From: Streptomyces sp. NBC_01408
GTDB taxonomy: Bacteria; Actinomycetota; Actinomycetes; Streptomycetales; Streptomycetaceae
Assembly (NCBI RefSeq): GCF_026340255.1
Contig: NZ_JAPEPJ010000001.1
Span: 4,178,501-4,242,500 of the forward strand
Reading direction: 5' to 3'
DNA: 64,000 bases
Part shown: in pieces, positions 18,665-26,873 of the stretch
Layout: every line of letters begins with the position of its first letter
Numbering within the stretch: the stretch's first letter is position 1
Position numbers and translations under genes: made by a program
The notes under the pieces: model-generated
Seen by the model: only the letters and a program-made list of their open reading frames with translations
Told to the model about the DNA's origin: nothing
The model's database searches: none

Positions 18665-19837
18665 ATGACAGACCGCGCCCCGCAGCCGGTGGACCGTCAG
18701 CTGCCCACCGAGGAGTCCCGGGACCTCCTCGCGCTCGTACGCGAGATCGCCCAGCGAGAGATCCGCCCCCGGGCCGCCGAGGAGGAGGACTCCGGCCGGT
18801 TCCCGCGCGAGATCTTCACCCTGCTGTCCGAGGCGGGCCTGCTCGGGCTCCCATACGACGGCGCCTTCGGCGGCGGCGAGCAGCCCTACGAGGTCTACCT
18901 TCAGGTCCTCGAAGAGCTCGCCGCGGCCCGCCTGACCGTCGGCCTCGGCGTCAGCGTGCACTCGCTGGCCTGCCACGGCCTCGCCGGATACGGCACCAAG
19001 GAGCAGCAGGGCGCCCACCTGCCCGCCATGCTCGGCGGCGGCCTGCTCGGCGCCTACTGCCTCTCCGAGCCCGCCGCGGGCTCCGACGCCGCCTCGCTGA
19101 CCACCAAGGCGGTCCGCGACGGCGACGACTGGCTGATCACCGGCACCAAGGCCTGGATCACCCACGGCGGAGTCGCCGACTTCTACACCGTCCTCGCACG
19201 CACCGGCGCCGCGGGCCCCAAGGGCATCACCGCCTTCCTGGTCCCGGGCGACGCGCAGGGCCTCACCGCGGCCGTCCCCGAGAAGAAGATGGGCATGAAG
19301 GGCTCGCCCACCGCCCAGCTCCACTTCGACGGCGTACGGGTGCCCGACGCCCGCCGCATCGGCGAGGAGGGCCAGGGCTTCACCATCGCCCTCGCCGCCC
19401 TGGACGCGGGCCGCCTCGGCATCGCCGCCTGCGCCATCGGCGTCGCCCAGGCCGCACTCGACGAGGCCGTGACGTACGCCCTGGACCGCAAGCAGTTCGG
19501 GCACCCGATCGCGGACTTCCAGGGGCTGCGCTTCATGCTGGCCGACATGGCCACCAAGATCGAGGCGGGCCGGGCCCTGTACCTCGCCGCGGCGCGTCTG
19601 CGGGACGCCGGCAAGCCGTTCTCCCGGCAGGCCGCCATGGCCAAGCTGTTCTGCACCGACGCGGCGATGGCCGTCACGACGGACGCCGTCCAGATCCTCG
19701 GCGGCTACGGGTACACCGCGGACTTCCCCGTCGAGCGGCTGATGCGCGAGGCGAAGGTGCTCCAGATCGTCGAGGGCACCAACCAGATCCAGCGCATGGT
19801 CATCGCCCGCCACCTGGCGGGGCCGGAAACCCGCTGA
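18665..19837 (+). CDS. acyl-CoA dehydrogenase
   Basis: The 390-residue flavoenzyme introduces a 2,3 double bond into an acyl-CoA and passes electrons to ETF. Signature 1 is AYCLSEPAAGSDA, signature 2 is QILGGYGYTADFPVERLM, and the catalytic base is E370 in VEGTNQIQRM, the short/medium-chain position. GGAGGAGAG precedes the ATG. The substrate chain is not predictable; branched-chain or short-chain acyl-CoA are common in this subgroup. It is probably controlled by the upstream TetR gene. Confidence 0.93.
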   Translation: MTDRAPQPVDRQLPTEESRDLLALVREIAQREIRPRAAEEEDSGRFPREIFTLLSEAGLLGLPYDGAFGGGEQPYEVYLQVLEELAAARLTVGLGVSVHSLACHGLAGYGTKEQQGAHLPAMLGGGLLGAYCLSEPAAGSDAASLTTKAVRDGDDWLITGTKAWITHGGVADFYTVLARTGAAGPKGITAFLVPGDAQGLTAAVPEKKMGMKGSPTAQLHFDGVRVPDARRIGEEGQGFTIALAALDAGRLGIAACAIGVAQAALDEAVTYALDRKQFGHPIADFQGLRFMLADMATKIEAGRALYLAAARLRDAGKPFSRQAAMAKLFCTDAAMAVTTDAVQILGGYGYTADFPVERLMREAKVLQIVEGTNQIQRMVIARHLAGPETR

Positions 19838-19850
19838 CGGTGCCGCAGCG

Positions 19851-20087
19851 CTAGTAGAGCCCGCTGCCGCCGGCGGGCCAGACCGGGGAGCGGGTGAGGC
19901 GGGCCCACTCCGGGTCCCGCCGGCCGGGCAGCGTACGCCCGTCATCGGCCCAGCGGGCCAGCAGCGCACGGTAGATGGGCGGGTCAGCGGCCTGGCTCTG
20001 CTGCCCGGGCTCACGCTGAACCGATTCTTCGTAACCCGGCTGCGCCGGGCGGCGCCGTCGGCCCGTTGAAGACTGAAGCATGGTCAT
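19851..20087 (-). CDS. small hypothetical protein
   Basis: A 78-residue frame converges on the acyl-CoA dehydrogenase gene, 13 bases from its stop. The C-terminal half (IYRALLARWADDGRTLPG, then PEWARLTRSPVWPA) is compact and Trp-rich and looks like a real folded peptide, while the N-terminal part is rich in Arg and Gln. The ATG at 20087 has only a weak GGTGGGG ribosome site. I do not recognise the family. It abuts the repeat region that follows, so its promoter would lie in the G-rich tract. Confidence 0.55.
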   Translation of the reverse strand: MTMLQSSTGRRRRPAQPGYEESVQREPGQQSQAADPPIYRALLARWADDGRTLPGRRDPEWARLTRSPVWPAGGSGLY

Positions 20088-20164
20088 GCCCGGCCAACGC
20101 CCCACCGCAGCACGGGGTAATCGCCCCCAACCCCCGCCCATCCGTTCGAAGGTTCCCCGGGGAT

Positions 20165-20191
20165 GGGGGTGGGGGTGGGGGCTTCGGGGGG
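20165..20191 (+). other. G-quadruplex-forming tract
   Basis: Four runs of five or six G (20165-20169, 20171-20175, 20177-20181, 20186-20191) are separated by T, T and CTTC, an ideal intramolecular quadruplex pattern. A weaker G-rich copy follows at 20221-20240. Confidence 0.7.
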
Positions 20192-20270
20192 CGGGGAGTG
20201 GCGGGGCGGGATCTTGGGCGTGGGGCGGGGGCTTCGGGGGCCATGTGCCTGCGGGGCCTGATCAGGGATG

Positions 20271-20424
20271 GTTTGGGGGTTTCCCGTCAGTCCTATCGTC
20301 TTGCCGTGTCGGGCCGGCCCCTCAAGGGCGCTCACTGCGTTCGCGTCGCTTCGCGATGGCCTGCGGCCACCCTTGACCGGCCGTCCCGCCCCGGAAAGAC
20401 AGGACTGTCGGGAAGCCCCCAAAA
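20271..20424 (+). repeat. 154-bp palindromic MITE-like element, copy 1
   Basis: The ends are 23-24-base imperfect inverted repeats: TTTGGGGGTTTCCCGTCAGT at the left and the complement of ACTGTCGGGAAGCCCCCAAA at the right. Pairing continues inward through GTCGGGCCGGCCCCTCAAGG. The apex near 20330-20365 holds CACTGCGTTCGCGTCGCTTC. It is non-coding; frames across it are artefacts. Confidence 0.75.
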
Positions 20425-20599
20425 GAACGGTTACCTGGGACCGATCCATAGACGGGGCGGCCAGGGATGGGCGGCCTGGGTGCCCAGGGGGCACGACCAG
20501 GCCCGGCCCGCGCACCAGCTGAAGGACGCCGGGGGCGCGGGTACGGCCACCCACCACCAGACAGCGGTGAGATGGGGGCCGGAAGCGGGGGCGCATCGA

Positions 20600-20729
20600 A
20601 TCGCTACACACTTCTCCCGTCTGGCGTCTGCTACCCGCCTGTGGCTGGACATAAGCCGCCACAGATCGCTACACACTTCTCCCGGACGGCGTCTGCCGGT
20701 CGCCGGTGGTCGGACATAAGCCGCCCACG
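20600..20729 (+). repeat. two 65-bp direct repeats
   Basis: Copies at 20600-20664 and 20665-20729 both start ATCGCTACACACTTCTCCCG, share GGCGTCTGC in the middle and end GGACATAAGCCGCC. The period is exactly 65 bases. A third copy lies inverted at 21044-21107. Confidence 0.8.
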
Positions 20730-20841
20730 ACCAGTCACCCGTCTCCCGCCACGCGTCAGCGGGTAGTTTGTCTCTATTTGGCGGCCGGTTGGGGCGCGGA
20801 TGACGTCTTACCGGAGTGAGAGACCGAGAAATCCGGCATCA

Positions 20842-20966
20842 GACTCCGTCAGGGCGCTTTTCCCGCTCCGGACGGCCGTCAGGGGCCCTCTCCGACCTCC
20901 GGACGGCCGGTGGACGCCCCTTTCACGACCCGCGACGGCCGGCAGGCGCCCCTTCGCGCTCCCGTC
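20842..20966 (+). repeat. four degenerate tandem repeats of about 31 bp
   Basis: Units begin at 20842, 20871, 20902 and 20934 and follow the pattern GACGGCCGGCAGGCGCCCCT, then a CG-rich tail. Lengths are 29, 31, 32 and about 33 bases. There are no constant spacers, so this is not a CRISPR array. Confidence 0.65.
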
Positions 20967-21043
20967 GTCCGGTCGTGGGCGGCTTGCGTTCATCCCACAC
21001 TCGGCTGGTCGACGCCGGCTCACCTCAGCCACCCACCGGACCG

Positions 21044-21107
21044 GTGGCGGCCTATGCCCAGCCACAGACGGGTGGCAGACGCCGAGAAATGAGACGCATG
21101 TAGCGAT
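21044..21107 (-). repeat. inverted third copy of the 65-bp repeat
   Basis: Read on the minus strand it begins ATCGCTACATGCGTCTC, keeps GGCGTCTGCCACCCGTCTGT and ends GGCATAGGCCGCCAC, matching the direct repeats at 20600-20729 in order and spacing. Confidence 0.75.
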
Positions 21108-21224
21108 CTGACGCGCCCCCGCTCCCGCCGGGGGTCTGGTCGGGGTCTCGCTCCGGCAAGCCGCCGCAACGGGGCCGCCCATCGCTGATGGCCCCGTGCA
21201 TGGATCGGTCCCCGGTAACCGTCT

Positions 21225-21378
21225 TTTTGGGGGCTTCCCGACAGTCCTGTCTTTCCGGGGCGGGACGGCCGGTCAAGGGTGGCCGAAGGCCATCGCGAAG
21301 CGACGCGAACGCAGTGAGCGCCCTTGAGGGGCCGGCCCGACACGGCAAGACGATGGGACTGACGGGAAGCCCCCAAAC
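21225..21378 (-). repeat. 154-bp palindromic MITE-like element, copy 2
   Basis: This copy has the same length as the element at 20271-20424 but the opposite orientation, with the same TTTTGGGGGCTTCCCGACAG end and apex. It lies 800 bases from copy 1. The ends of each copy can pair with themselves and with the other copy. Confidence 0.75.
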
Positions 21379-21533
21379 CCTCTCTGATGGGCCTCACGGG
21401 TAACAGGCCCCCGAAGCCACCGCCTCGGCCATTCGTGTCGGGCTGTCAGGTTGTGCCAGAACTCTGGTCCCGGTCAGCATTTCTGACGTACCGTCACATC
21501 TACTCACCTGGCCCACCCGGCCACCCGTCACTC

Positions 21534-21577
21534 GCCCACCGGCCATCCCGCCCACCGGCCATCCCGCCCACCGGCCC
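21534..21577 (+). repeat. 16-bp tandem repeat upstream of a gene
   Basis: GCCCACCGGCCATCCC occurs at 21534-21549 and 21550-21565, with a partial third copy to 21577. It sits in a C-rich leader (21518-21660) before the gene at 21687; no other signal is seen there except the AGGAGG of that gene. Confidence 0.7.
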
Positions 21578-21686
21578 GGCCCGCCCCCCGGCCATCCACC
21601 CACCCGGTCATCCCCCGGCCATCCGCCCGCCCCGTCGCCCCGTCGTCGCCCCGTCGCCCCACGTCACCCCCTCCAGGAGGTTCGCC

Positions 21687-22820
21687 ATGTCCGCCGACCG
21701 GCCCGTCGCGCTTGATGAATACCCCATCCACCAGGCTCCCTTGTCGATGAAGCACGTCGTCAGTGGCGACCGCAACGCCTACGACCGGTGCATCTTCCAC
21801 GTCTTCGACCACGCCGGCCGCGCCGTTCTCATCCTCGGCCTCGGGGTATACCCCAACGCCGGAGTCATAGACGCCTACGCCACCCTCCGGATCGGCGAGG
21901 AACTCCTCGCCGTCCGGGCCTCCGACGCCCTCGGCGACGACCGGATGAACCTCTCCGTGGGGCCGCTGTCCATCACCGTCGACGTCCCCCTCAAGCAGCT
22001 CACCCTGCGCTGCGCGGCCGACCCGGGCGACCCGCACGGGCTCTCGTACGACATCACCTGGACCGCCGAGTTCCCCGCCGTCTGGGAGCCCCACCATGTC
22101 CAGCGGCGCGGCGACCGCCTCATCCTGGAGGGCCGCCGCTTCGTCCAGGCCGGCCAGGTCACCGGCAGTATCCGGGCCAAGGGCGAGGAGTTCACGCTCA
22201 CCCCGGGGGAGTGGACGGGGACCCGGGACCGCAGTTGGGGTGTGCGGCCGATCCCGGGGGAGGACGGGGGCCGGGCCGCCGAGGAGTACCGCCCCGAGGG
22301 CTTCCACTGGCTCTGGATCCCGGTCCGCTTCGAGGACCGGTTCGTCATGGTCATAGCCCAGGAGGACGCGGACGGCCACCGGACCCTGAACGAGGCCGTG
22401 CAGGTCTTCCCCGAAGGCAGCGGCCGCCACGACGTCCAGCTCGGCTGGCCGCACACCGAGATCCGCTACCGCCCCGGCGGCCGGCACCCCGAGAGCGCCG
22501 TCGTGCACCTCACCGACCCCTCTCGCAAGCCCCTCGAACTCGGCGTGGAGATCCTGAACTCCTCCCCGCTCGCCGTCGGCGCCGGATACCCGCCCGCGGC
22601 CGACTGGCAGCACGGCACCTGGCAGGGCCGGGGCTGGACCGACCGCCGCGTCTACGACCTGTCCGACCCCGCGGCCCACCCCATGGCCGCCTTCGGCGTC
22701 ACCGACCACTCGGCCCGCTTCACCCTCGACGGGCAGACCGGCCACGGCATCTTCGAGCACGGCAGCTTCGGCCGACACGACCCCAGCGGCTTCGCCGACT
22801 ACTCCTCCGTCGCCCAGTAG
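21687..22820 (+). CDS. conserved hypothetical beta-rich protein
   Basis: A 377-residue soluble protein has no signal peptide. AGGAGG lies nine bases before the chosen ATG; an open frame extends upstream through C-rich repeats but is not coding. Motifs such as WGVRPIPGE, FHWLWIPVRFEDRF and GYGVF-like DGQTGHGIFEHGSFGRHD suggest a two-domain beta-sandwich like AttH / carotenoid-hydratase relatives, a tentative reading. It is followed 79 bases on by an aminoglycoside-phosphotransferase-like gene. In actinobacteria such pairs often sit with acyl-CoA metabolism genes, but no reaction is known. Confidence 0.75.
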   Translation: MSADRPVALDEYPIHQAPLSMKHVVSGDRNAYDRCIFHVFDHAGRAVLILGLGVYPNAGVIDAYATLRIGEELLAVRASDALGDDRMNLSVGPLSITVDVPLKQLTLRCAADPGDPHGLSYDITWTAEFPAVWEPHHVQRRGDRLILEGRRFVQAGQVTGSIRAKGEEFTLTPGEWTGTRDRSWGVRPIPGEDGGRAAEEYRPEGFHWLWIPVRFEDRFVMVIAQEDADGHRTLNEAVQVFPEGSGRHDVQLGWPHTEIRYRPGGRHPESAVVHLTDPSRKPLELGVEILNSSPLAVGAGYPPAADWQHGTWQGRGWTDRRVYDLSDPAAHPMAAFGVTDHSARFTLDGQTGHGIFEHGSFGRHDPSGFADYSSVAQ

Positions 22821-22899
22821 GTACCAGTAGGGCCCGTAGGAAGCACAGGGAAAGCACCAGGAACCAGTCCGAACCAGCCAGTAGGAAAGGGGCTCATCC

Positions 22900-23991
22900 A
22901 TGGCCACCGCACCTCGTCCGCGCACCTCCACCCGAGAGCCCGAGGAGCTCGGCCGGCGCCTCGCCGCCTGGCTGGGCACCGAACTTCCCGGCGCGGAGGT
23001 CACCAACGTGTCCGTCCCCGGATCCAACGGCATGTCCAGCGAGACCCTGCTCTTCGACCTGGAGCACCCCGAAGCCCCGGTCCGCGCCTGCGCGTTGCGC
23101 CTCGCCGCCGATCCGGCCGCCTACACCGTCTTCCCGGCCTACGACATGCCGCGCCAGCACCGGGTGATGAGCCTGGTCGCCCAGCACACGGACCTGCCGG
23201 TCCCGCGCGTGCTGTGGCTGGAGGAGGACCCGGGCCCGCTCGGGGCGCCGTTCTTCGTGATGGCCCGCGCCGAAGGCCGCGTTCCGCCCGATGTCATGCC
23301 TTACACCTACGAGGGCAACTGGCTGCACTCCGCGACCGACGCCGAACGCGCCGAACTCCAGGAAGCCAGCATCGCGCTGCTCGCCCGACTCCACGACCAG
23401 TTCCCGGGCAAGGAAGCGGAGTTCCTGCTCCCCGAGGGCGAGGGCACCCCGCTGCGCCGCCACGTGGACGCCCAACGCGCCTACTACTCCTGGGTGGTGG
23501 ACGGGCTCGCCCCGTCGCCGCTCCTCGAGCGGGCCTTCGCCCGCCTGGAGGAGCTGTGGCCGGCGGACGAGGGCCCGGCCGTCCTCAACTGGGGTGACGC
23601 CCGCATCGGTAACGTCATCTACGACGGGTTCACCCCGGTCGCCGTCCTGGACTGGGAGATGGCCGGCTACGCCCCCCGCGAGGTCGACCTCGGCTGGACC
23701 GTCTACCTCCACTGCTTCTTCCAGGACCTCACCGTCGGCTTCGGCCAGCCCGGCCTGCCGGACTTCCTGCGCCGCGAGGACCTGGAACGCCGGTACGCCG
23801 AACTCACCGGGCACGCCCCGCGCGACATGGAGTTCCACACCCTCTACGCGGCCCTGCGGCACGGCATCGTGATGCTGCGCATCGCCTACCGGCAGGCGCA
23901 CTTCGGCGAGGTGGAGGTCCCGGCGGACCCGGACAGCCTGATCCTGCACCATGCCAGCCTGGCTGCCATGGTGCAGGGCACGTACTGGTAG
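22900..23991 (+). CDS. APH-family phosphotransferase (ACAD10-like kinase domain)
   Basis: The 363-residue protein has the aminoglycoside/choline kinase fold. Its catalytic loop is LNWGDARIGNVIYDG, with Trp-Gly-Asp in place of the usual His-Gly-Asp, and VLDWEMAGY is the metal-binding DWE. Relatives include the kinase domain of ACAD10, proposed to phosphorylate hydroxyacyl-CoA. The two-gene unit with the preceding beta-rich protein, and the acyl-CoA dehydrogenase 3 kb upstream, fit that idea, but antibiotic phosphorylation cannot be excluded. AAAGGGG precedes the ATG. Confidence 0.82.
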   Translation: MATAPRPRTSTREPEELGRRLAAWLGTELPGAEVTNVSVPGSNGMSSETLLFDLEHPEAPVRACALRLAADPAAYTVFPAYDMPRQHRVMSLVAQHTDLPVPRVLWLEEDPGPLGAPFFVMARAEGRVPPDVMPYTYEGNWLHSATDAERAELQEASIALLARLHDQFPGKEAEFLLPEGEGTPLRRHVDAQRAYYSWVVDGLAPSPLLERAFARLEELWPADEGPAVLNWGDARIGNVIYDGFTPVAVLDWEMAGYAPREVDLGWTVYLHCFFQDLTVGFGQPGLPDFLRREDLERRYAELTGHAPRDMEFHTLYAALRHGIVMLRIAYRQAHFGEVEVPADPDSLILHHASLAAMVQGTYW

Positions 23992-24000
23992 CGGCGCGGG

Positions 24001-24456
24001 TCAGGCGGCCTGCGCGTGCTGCTGCCGCGTCTGCGGCAGCAGCACGGGGCTCGTCACGCGGACCGGACGCGAGCCCGGACCGCCCACGTGCGAGAAGGGC
24101 TGCGTGCGCCAGTCCAGCCCCTGGGGCAGGGTCAGCAGGACGACGGGGTCGGGCTCCGCGGCCTCCTCCTCGGGCTGGAGGACGCCCACGGTGGGCAGCG
24201 CGTCGCTGGCGGGCCGACCGGTGCCGGCGCACACCGTGAGCCCGAAGGGGTTCCACGGGGTCAGGCAGAGCGCGTGCTGCGGCAGGTACTCCTCGTCCGC
24301 GACGAGGGCGATCGACTGGCCGCAGTCGGGGCAGATCGCGTGGTGGATCTCGAACCCTTCGGCGTCCTCGAGGGTTCCGAGGTAGTCGTCGTCCTCGGAT
24401 TCGAGAGGTTCCAGGGGCTCCGGTTCGATGCGACCGGCGCGCTTGGTGTTCAGCAT
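24001..24456 (-). CDS. hypothetical protein with CPDCGQ motif
   Basis: A 151-residue acidic protein. The ATG at 24456 is preceded by GGGGGAG; earlier in-frame starts are poor. A CPDCGQS motif followed by a later Cys and His (LPQHALCLTP) could bind zinc. The C-terminal tail is proline- and valine-rich. The last 13 codons form a perfect hairpin in the DNA (24016-24045). I do not recognise the family. It converges on the phosphotransferase gene with a 9-base gap. Confidence 0.7.
   Translation of the reverse strand: MLNTKRAGRIEPEPLEPLESEDDDYLGTLEDAEGFEIHHAICPDCGQSIALVADEEYLPQHALCLTPWNPFGLTVCAGTGRPASDALPTVGVLQPEEEAAEPDPVVLLTLPQGLDWRTQPFSHVGGPGSRPVRVTSPVLLPQTRQQHAQAA
24016..24045 (+). terminator. 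terminator hairpin inside the opposing gene's 3' end
   Basis: GTGCTGCTGCCGC (24016-24028) and GCGGCAGCAGCAC (24033-24045) form a perfect 13-bp stem with a 4-base loop. It lies 25 bases after the stop of the plus-strand phosphotransferase gene, within the last codons of the minus-strand gene. Confidence 0.65.
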
Positions 24457-24664
24457 GGATGTACTCCCCCTTGGGTGGGCCGGGCGGGCAGTTTCTTCGG
24501 CCTCGGCCACAGCAAGCACTTCCCGTCGCGCGGCACGAGTAACCACAACAGGCCGCCGTACGCCGGTATACCCTTGTGGCTTTGGTCACATGCCTGCCGC
24601 AGATGCCACCAGTGGGTGGACAGCACTGGGCCTGGAGCGCCCTTGGGCCTTAGGTTGAGCGGCT

Positions 24665-25114
24665 ATGAGCGCAATGGAGGAGCTGGACCGCCAGATCGTG
24701 GATCTGCTCGTGCGGGACGGCCGGATGAGCTACACGGACCTGGGCAAGGCCACCGGCCTGTCCACGTCGGCCGTCCACCAGCGAGTACGCCGTCTGGAAC
24801 AGCGCGGGGTGATCCGCGGCTACGCGGCCGTCGTCGACCCCGAGGCCGTCGGCCTGCCGCTGACCGCCTTCATCTCGGTCAAACCGTTCGACCCGAGCGC
24901 CCCGGACGACATCGCCGACCGGCTGGCGGGCGTCCCCGAGATCGAGGCCTGCCACAGCGTCGCGGGCGACGAGAACTACATCCTCAAGGTGCGCGTGGCC
25001 AGCCCCCTGGAGCTGGAAGACCTCCTGGGCCGCCTGCGCGCTCTCGCCCACGTCTCGACCCGTACGACCGTGGTCCTGTCCACCCCGTACGAGGCCCGCC
25101 CGCCCCGCGTCTGA
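24665..25114 (+). CDS. Lrp/AsnC-family regulator
   Basis: The 149-residue protein has the AsnC-type N-terminal helix-turn-helix (LDRQIVDLLVRDGRMSY, then STSAVHQRVRRLEQRG) and a C-terminal RAM ligand domain (CHSVAGDENYILKVRV). Such regulators respond to amino acids. TAGGTT lies eight bases before the ATG, so the message may be leaderless. The next gene on the same strand is an amidohydrolase 139 bases on, a possible target. Confidence 0.92.
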   Translation: MSAMEELDRQIVDLLVRDGRMSYTDLGKATGLSTSAVHQRVRRLEQRGVIRGYAAVVDPEAVGLPLTAFISVKPFDPSAPDDIADRLAGVPEIEACHSVAGDENYILKVRVASPLELEDLLGRLRALAHVSTRTTVVLSTPYEARPPRV

Positions 25115-25253
25115 ATCCTTTCCGCGTACCTCACCCCTCGCCCCCCGCCCCTCGCACCGCTCGGCCGCGCCGGGCTCCGTCCGGCGGCCCCCCGGGCCGG
25201 GCCCCCGGCACCCGCGTCCACGCGCGCCCGGCGGACACGCGAAACTGGTCCGC

Positions 25254-26873
25254 ATGACCGAGCGCGCGATCCCCGCCCCCAGCGACCCCACCCGTACCGT
25301 CCTCCTGCGCGGAGGAGAGGTCCACAGCCCCGCCGACCCCTTCGCCACCGCGATGGTGGTCGAGCGCGGCCACGTCGCCTGGGTCGGCTCCGAGGGCGCG
25401 GCCGACGCCTTCGCGCAAGGGGTGGACGAGGTCGTCGACCTCGGCGGGGCGCTCGTCACGCCCGCCTTCACCGACGCCCACGTCCACACCACCTCGGCCG
25501 GCCTCGCGCTGACCGGCCTGGACCTCTCCGGTGCCCGCTCCCTGCCCGCCGCGCTGGAGCTAGTCCGCGCGTACGCCGCGAGCCGGCCGGCCGACCGGGT
25601 GCTCCTCGGGCACGGCTGGGACGCCGCCCGCTGGCCCGAGCGCCGGGCCCCGCGCCGCGAGGAGCTGGACCGGGCGGCCGGTGGCCGTCCGCTCTACCTC
25701 AGCCGCATCGACGTGCACTCGGCCGTGGTCACCACCGCCCTGCTCGACCTCGTCCCGGGTGTGGGCACCGACGGCGACGAGCCGCTGACCCGCGACGCCC
25801 ACCACGCCGTCCGCGCGGCCGCCCTGGCCGCCGTCACCCCCGCTCAGCGCGCCGAGGCCCAGCGGGCCGCACTCGACCGGGCGGCCTCCCTCGGGATCGG
25901 CTCCGTGCACGAGTGCGGCGGGCCCGGCATCTCCTCCGCCGAGGACTTCACGGCCCTGCTGGACCTGGCCGGGGAGCGGCCCGGGCCGCGCGTCTTCGGG
26001 TACTGGGCCGACCGGGACCTCGACCGGGTCAAGGAGCTGGGAGCCATCGGGGCGGCCGGTGACCTCTTCGTCGACGGGGCCCTCGGCTCGCACACCGCCT
26101 GCCTGCACAGCCCGTACGCGGACGCGGCCCACACCGGCACCGGCTACCTCGACGCCCAGGCGGTGGGGGAACACGTGGCGGCCTGCACCGAGGCGGGCCT
26201 CCAGGCCGGCTTCCACGCCATCGGCGACGCCGCGATCACCGCGGTCGTGGAGGGCGTCCGGGCGGCCGCCGAGAAGGTGGGCCTGGCCCGGGTCCGCGCG
26301 GCCCGCCACCGGGTGGAGCACGCCGAGATGATGACCCCCGCCACGATCGCGGCCTTCGCGGAGTTCGGCCTGACCGCTTCCGTGCAGCCGGCCTTCGACG
26401 CCGCCTGGGGCGGCGAGGAGGGCATGTACGCGGACCGGCTGGGCGCCGAACGGGCCCGCACCCTCAACCCGTACGCCGCCATGCTCAAGGCCGGTGTACC
26501 ACTGGCCTTCGGCTCGGACGCGCCCGTGACCCCGCTGGACCCCTGGGGGGCCGTGCGCGCCGCCGCCTTCCACCGCACGCCCGAGCACCGGGTCTCCGTA
26601 CGGGCGGCCTTCACGGCCCACACCCGCGGCGGCTGGCGGGCCATCGGCCGTGACGACGCGGGCGTCCTGGTCCCCGGCGCCCCGGCCGACTACGCCGTCT
26701 GGCGGACCTCGGAACTGGTCGTCCAGGCGCCCGACGACCGGGTCGCCCGCTGGTCCACCGACCCCCGCTCCGGCACCCCCGGGCTGCCCGATCTGAGCCC
26801 CGGCGCGGAACTGCCGGTGTGCCTGGCGACGGTGGTCGGCGGGCGGGAGGTATTCGTACGCCCACAGGGGTGA
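25254..26873 (+). CDS. amidohydrolase (YtcJ-like)
   Basis: The 539-residue protein has the metal-dependent hydrolase fold. The HxH motif is in FTDAHVHTT, with later ligands in GFHAIGDAA and HRVEHAEMM and a catalytic Asp in FGSDAPVTPLDP. This arrangement marks the YtcJ / N-substituted formamide deformylase group, which acts on amide or formamide bonds of unknown substrates. No signal peptide is seen. It follows an AsnC-type regulator and is followed by a hairpin at 27016-27042. Confidence 0.88.
   Translation: MTERAIPAPSDPTRTVLLRGGEVHSPADPFATAMVVERGHVAWVGSEGAADAFAQGVDEVVDLGGALVTPAFTDAHVHTTSAGLALTGLDLSGARSLPAALELVRAYAASRPADRVLLGHGWDAARWPERRAPRREELDRAAGGRPLYLSRIDVHSAVVTTALLDLVPGVGTDGDEPLTRDAHHAVRAAALAAVTPAQRAEAQRAALDRAASLGIGSVHECGGPGISSAEDFTALLDLAGERPGPRVFGYWADRDLDRVKELGAIGAAGDLFVDGALGSHTACLHSPYADAAHTGTGYLDAQAVGEHVAACTEAGLQAGFHAIGDAAITAVVEGVRAAAEKVGLARVRAARHRVEHAEMMTPATIAAFAEFGLTASVQPAFDAAWGGEEGMYADRLGAERARTLNPYAAMLKAGVPLAFGSDAPVTPLDPWGAVRAAAFHRTPEHRVSVRAAFTAHTRGGWRAIGRDDAGVLVPGAPADYAVWRTSELVVQAPDDRVARWSTDPRSGTPGLPDLSPGAELPVCLATVVGGREVFVRPQG

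Larger units (their letters stand above)
20229..21417. repeat. 1.2-kb compound inverted repeat
   Basis: The stretch 20229-20662 is matched, in inverted orientation and with scattered differences, by 21041-21417. The match runs through the 154-bp palindromic elements (20271-20424 and 21225-21378) and the flank reading CGGTTACC...GACCGATCCAT. It then breaks at about 20485 and resumes at the AGCGGGGGCGC-ATCGCTACA block. The centre is unrelated between arms and holds tandem repeats. No transposase or other credible gene is present. It resembles a decayed mobile element or two facing MITE insertions. Confidence 0.8.

Noticed and set aside
20268..20522. Plus-strand frame with PCRAGPSRALTAFASLRDGL
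   Set aside because: The same peptide is encoded on the minus strand at 21052-21348 because of the inverted repeat. Frames lie across a palindrome, lack ribosome sites and differ in length, so they are repeat artefacts often annotated as hypothetical proteins.
20842..20966. Possible CRISPR array
   Set aside because: The units are tandem and degenerate with no spacers and no cas genes.
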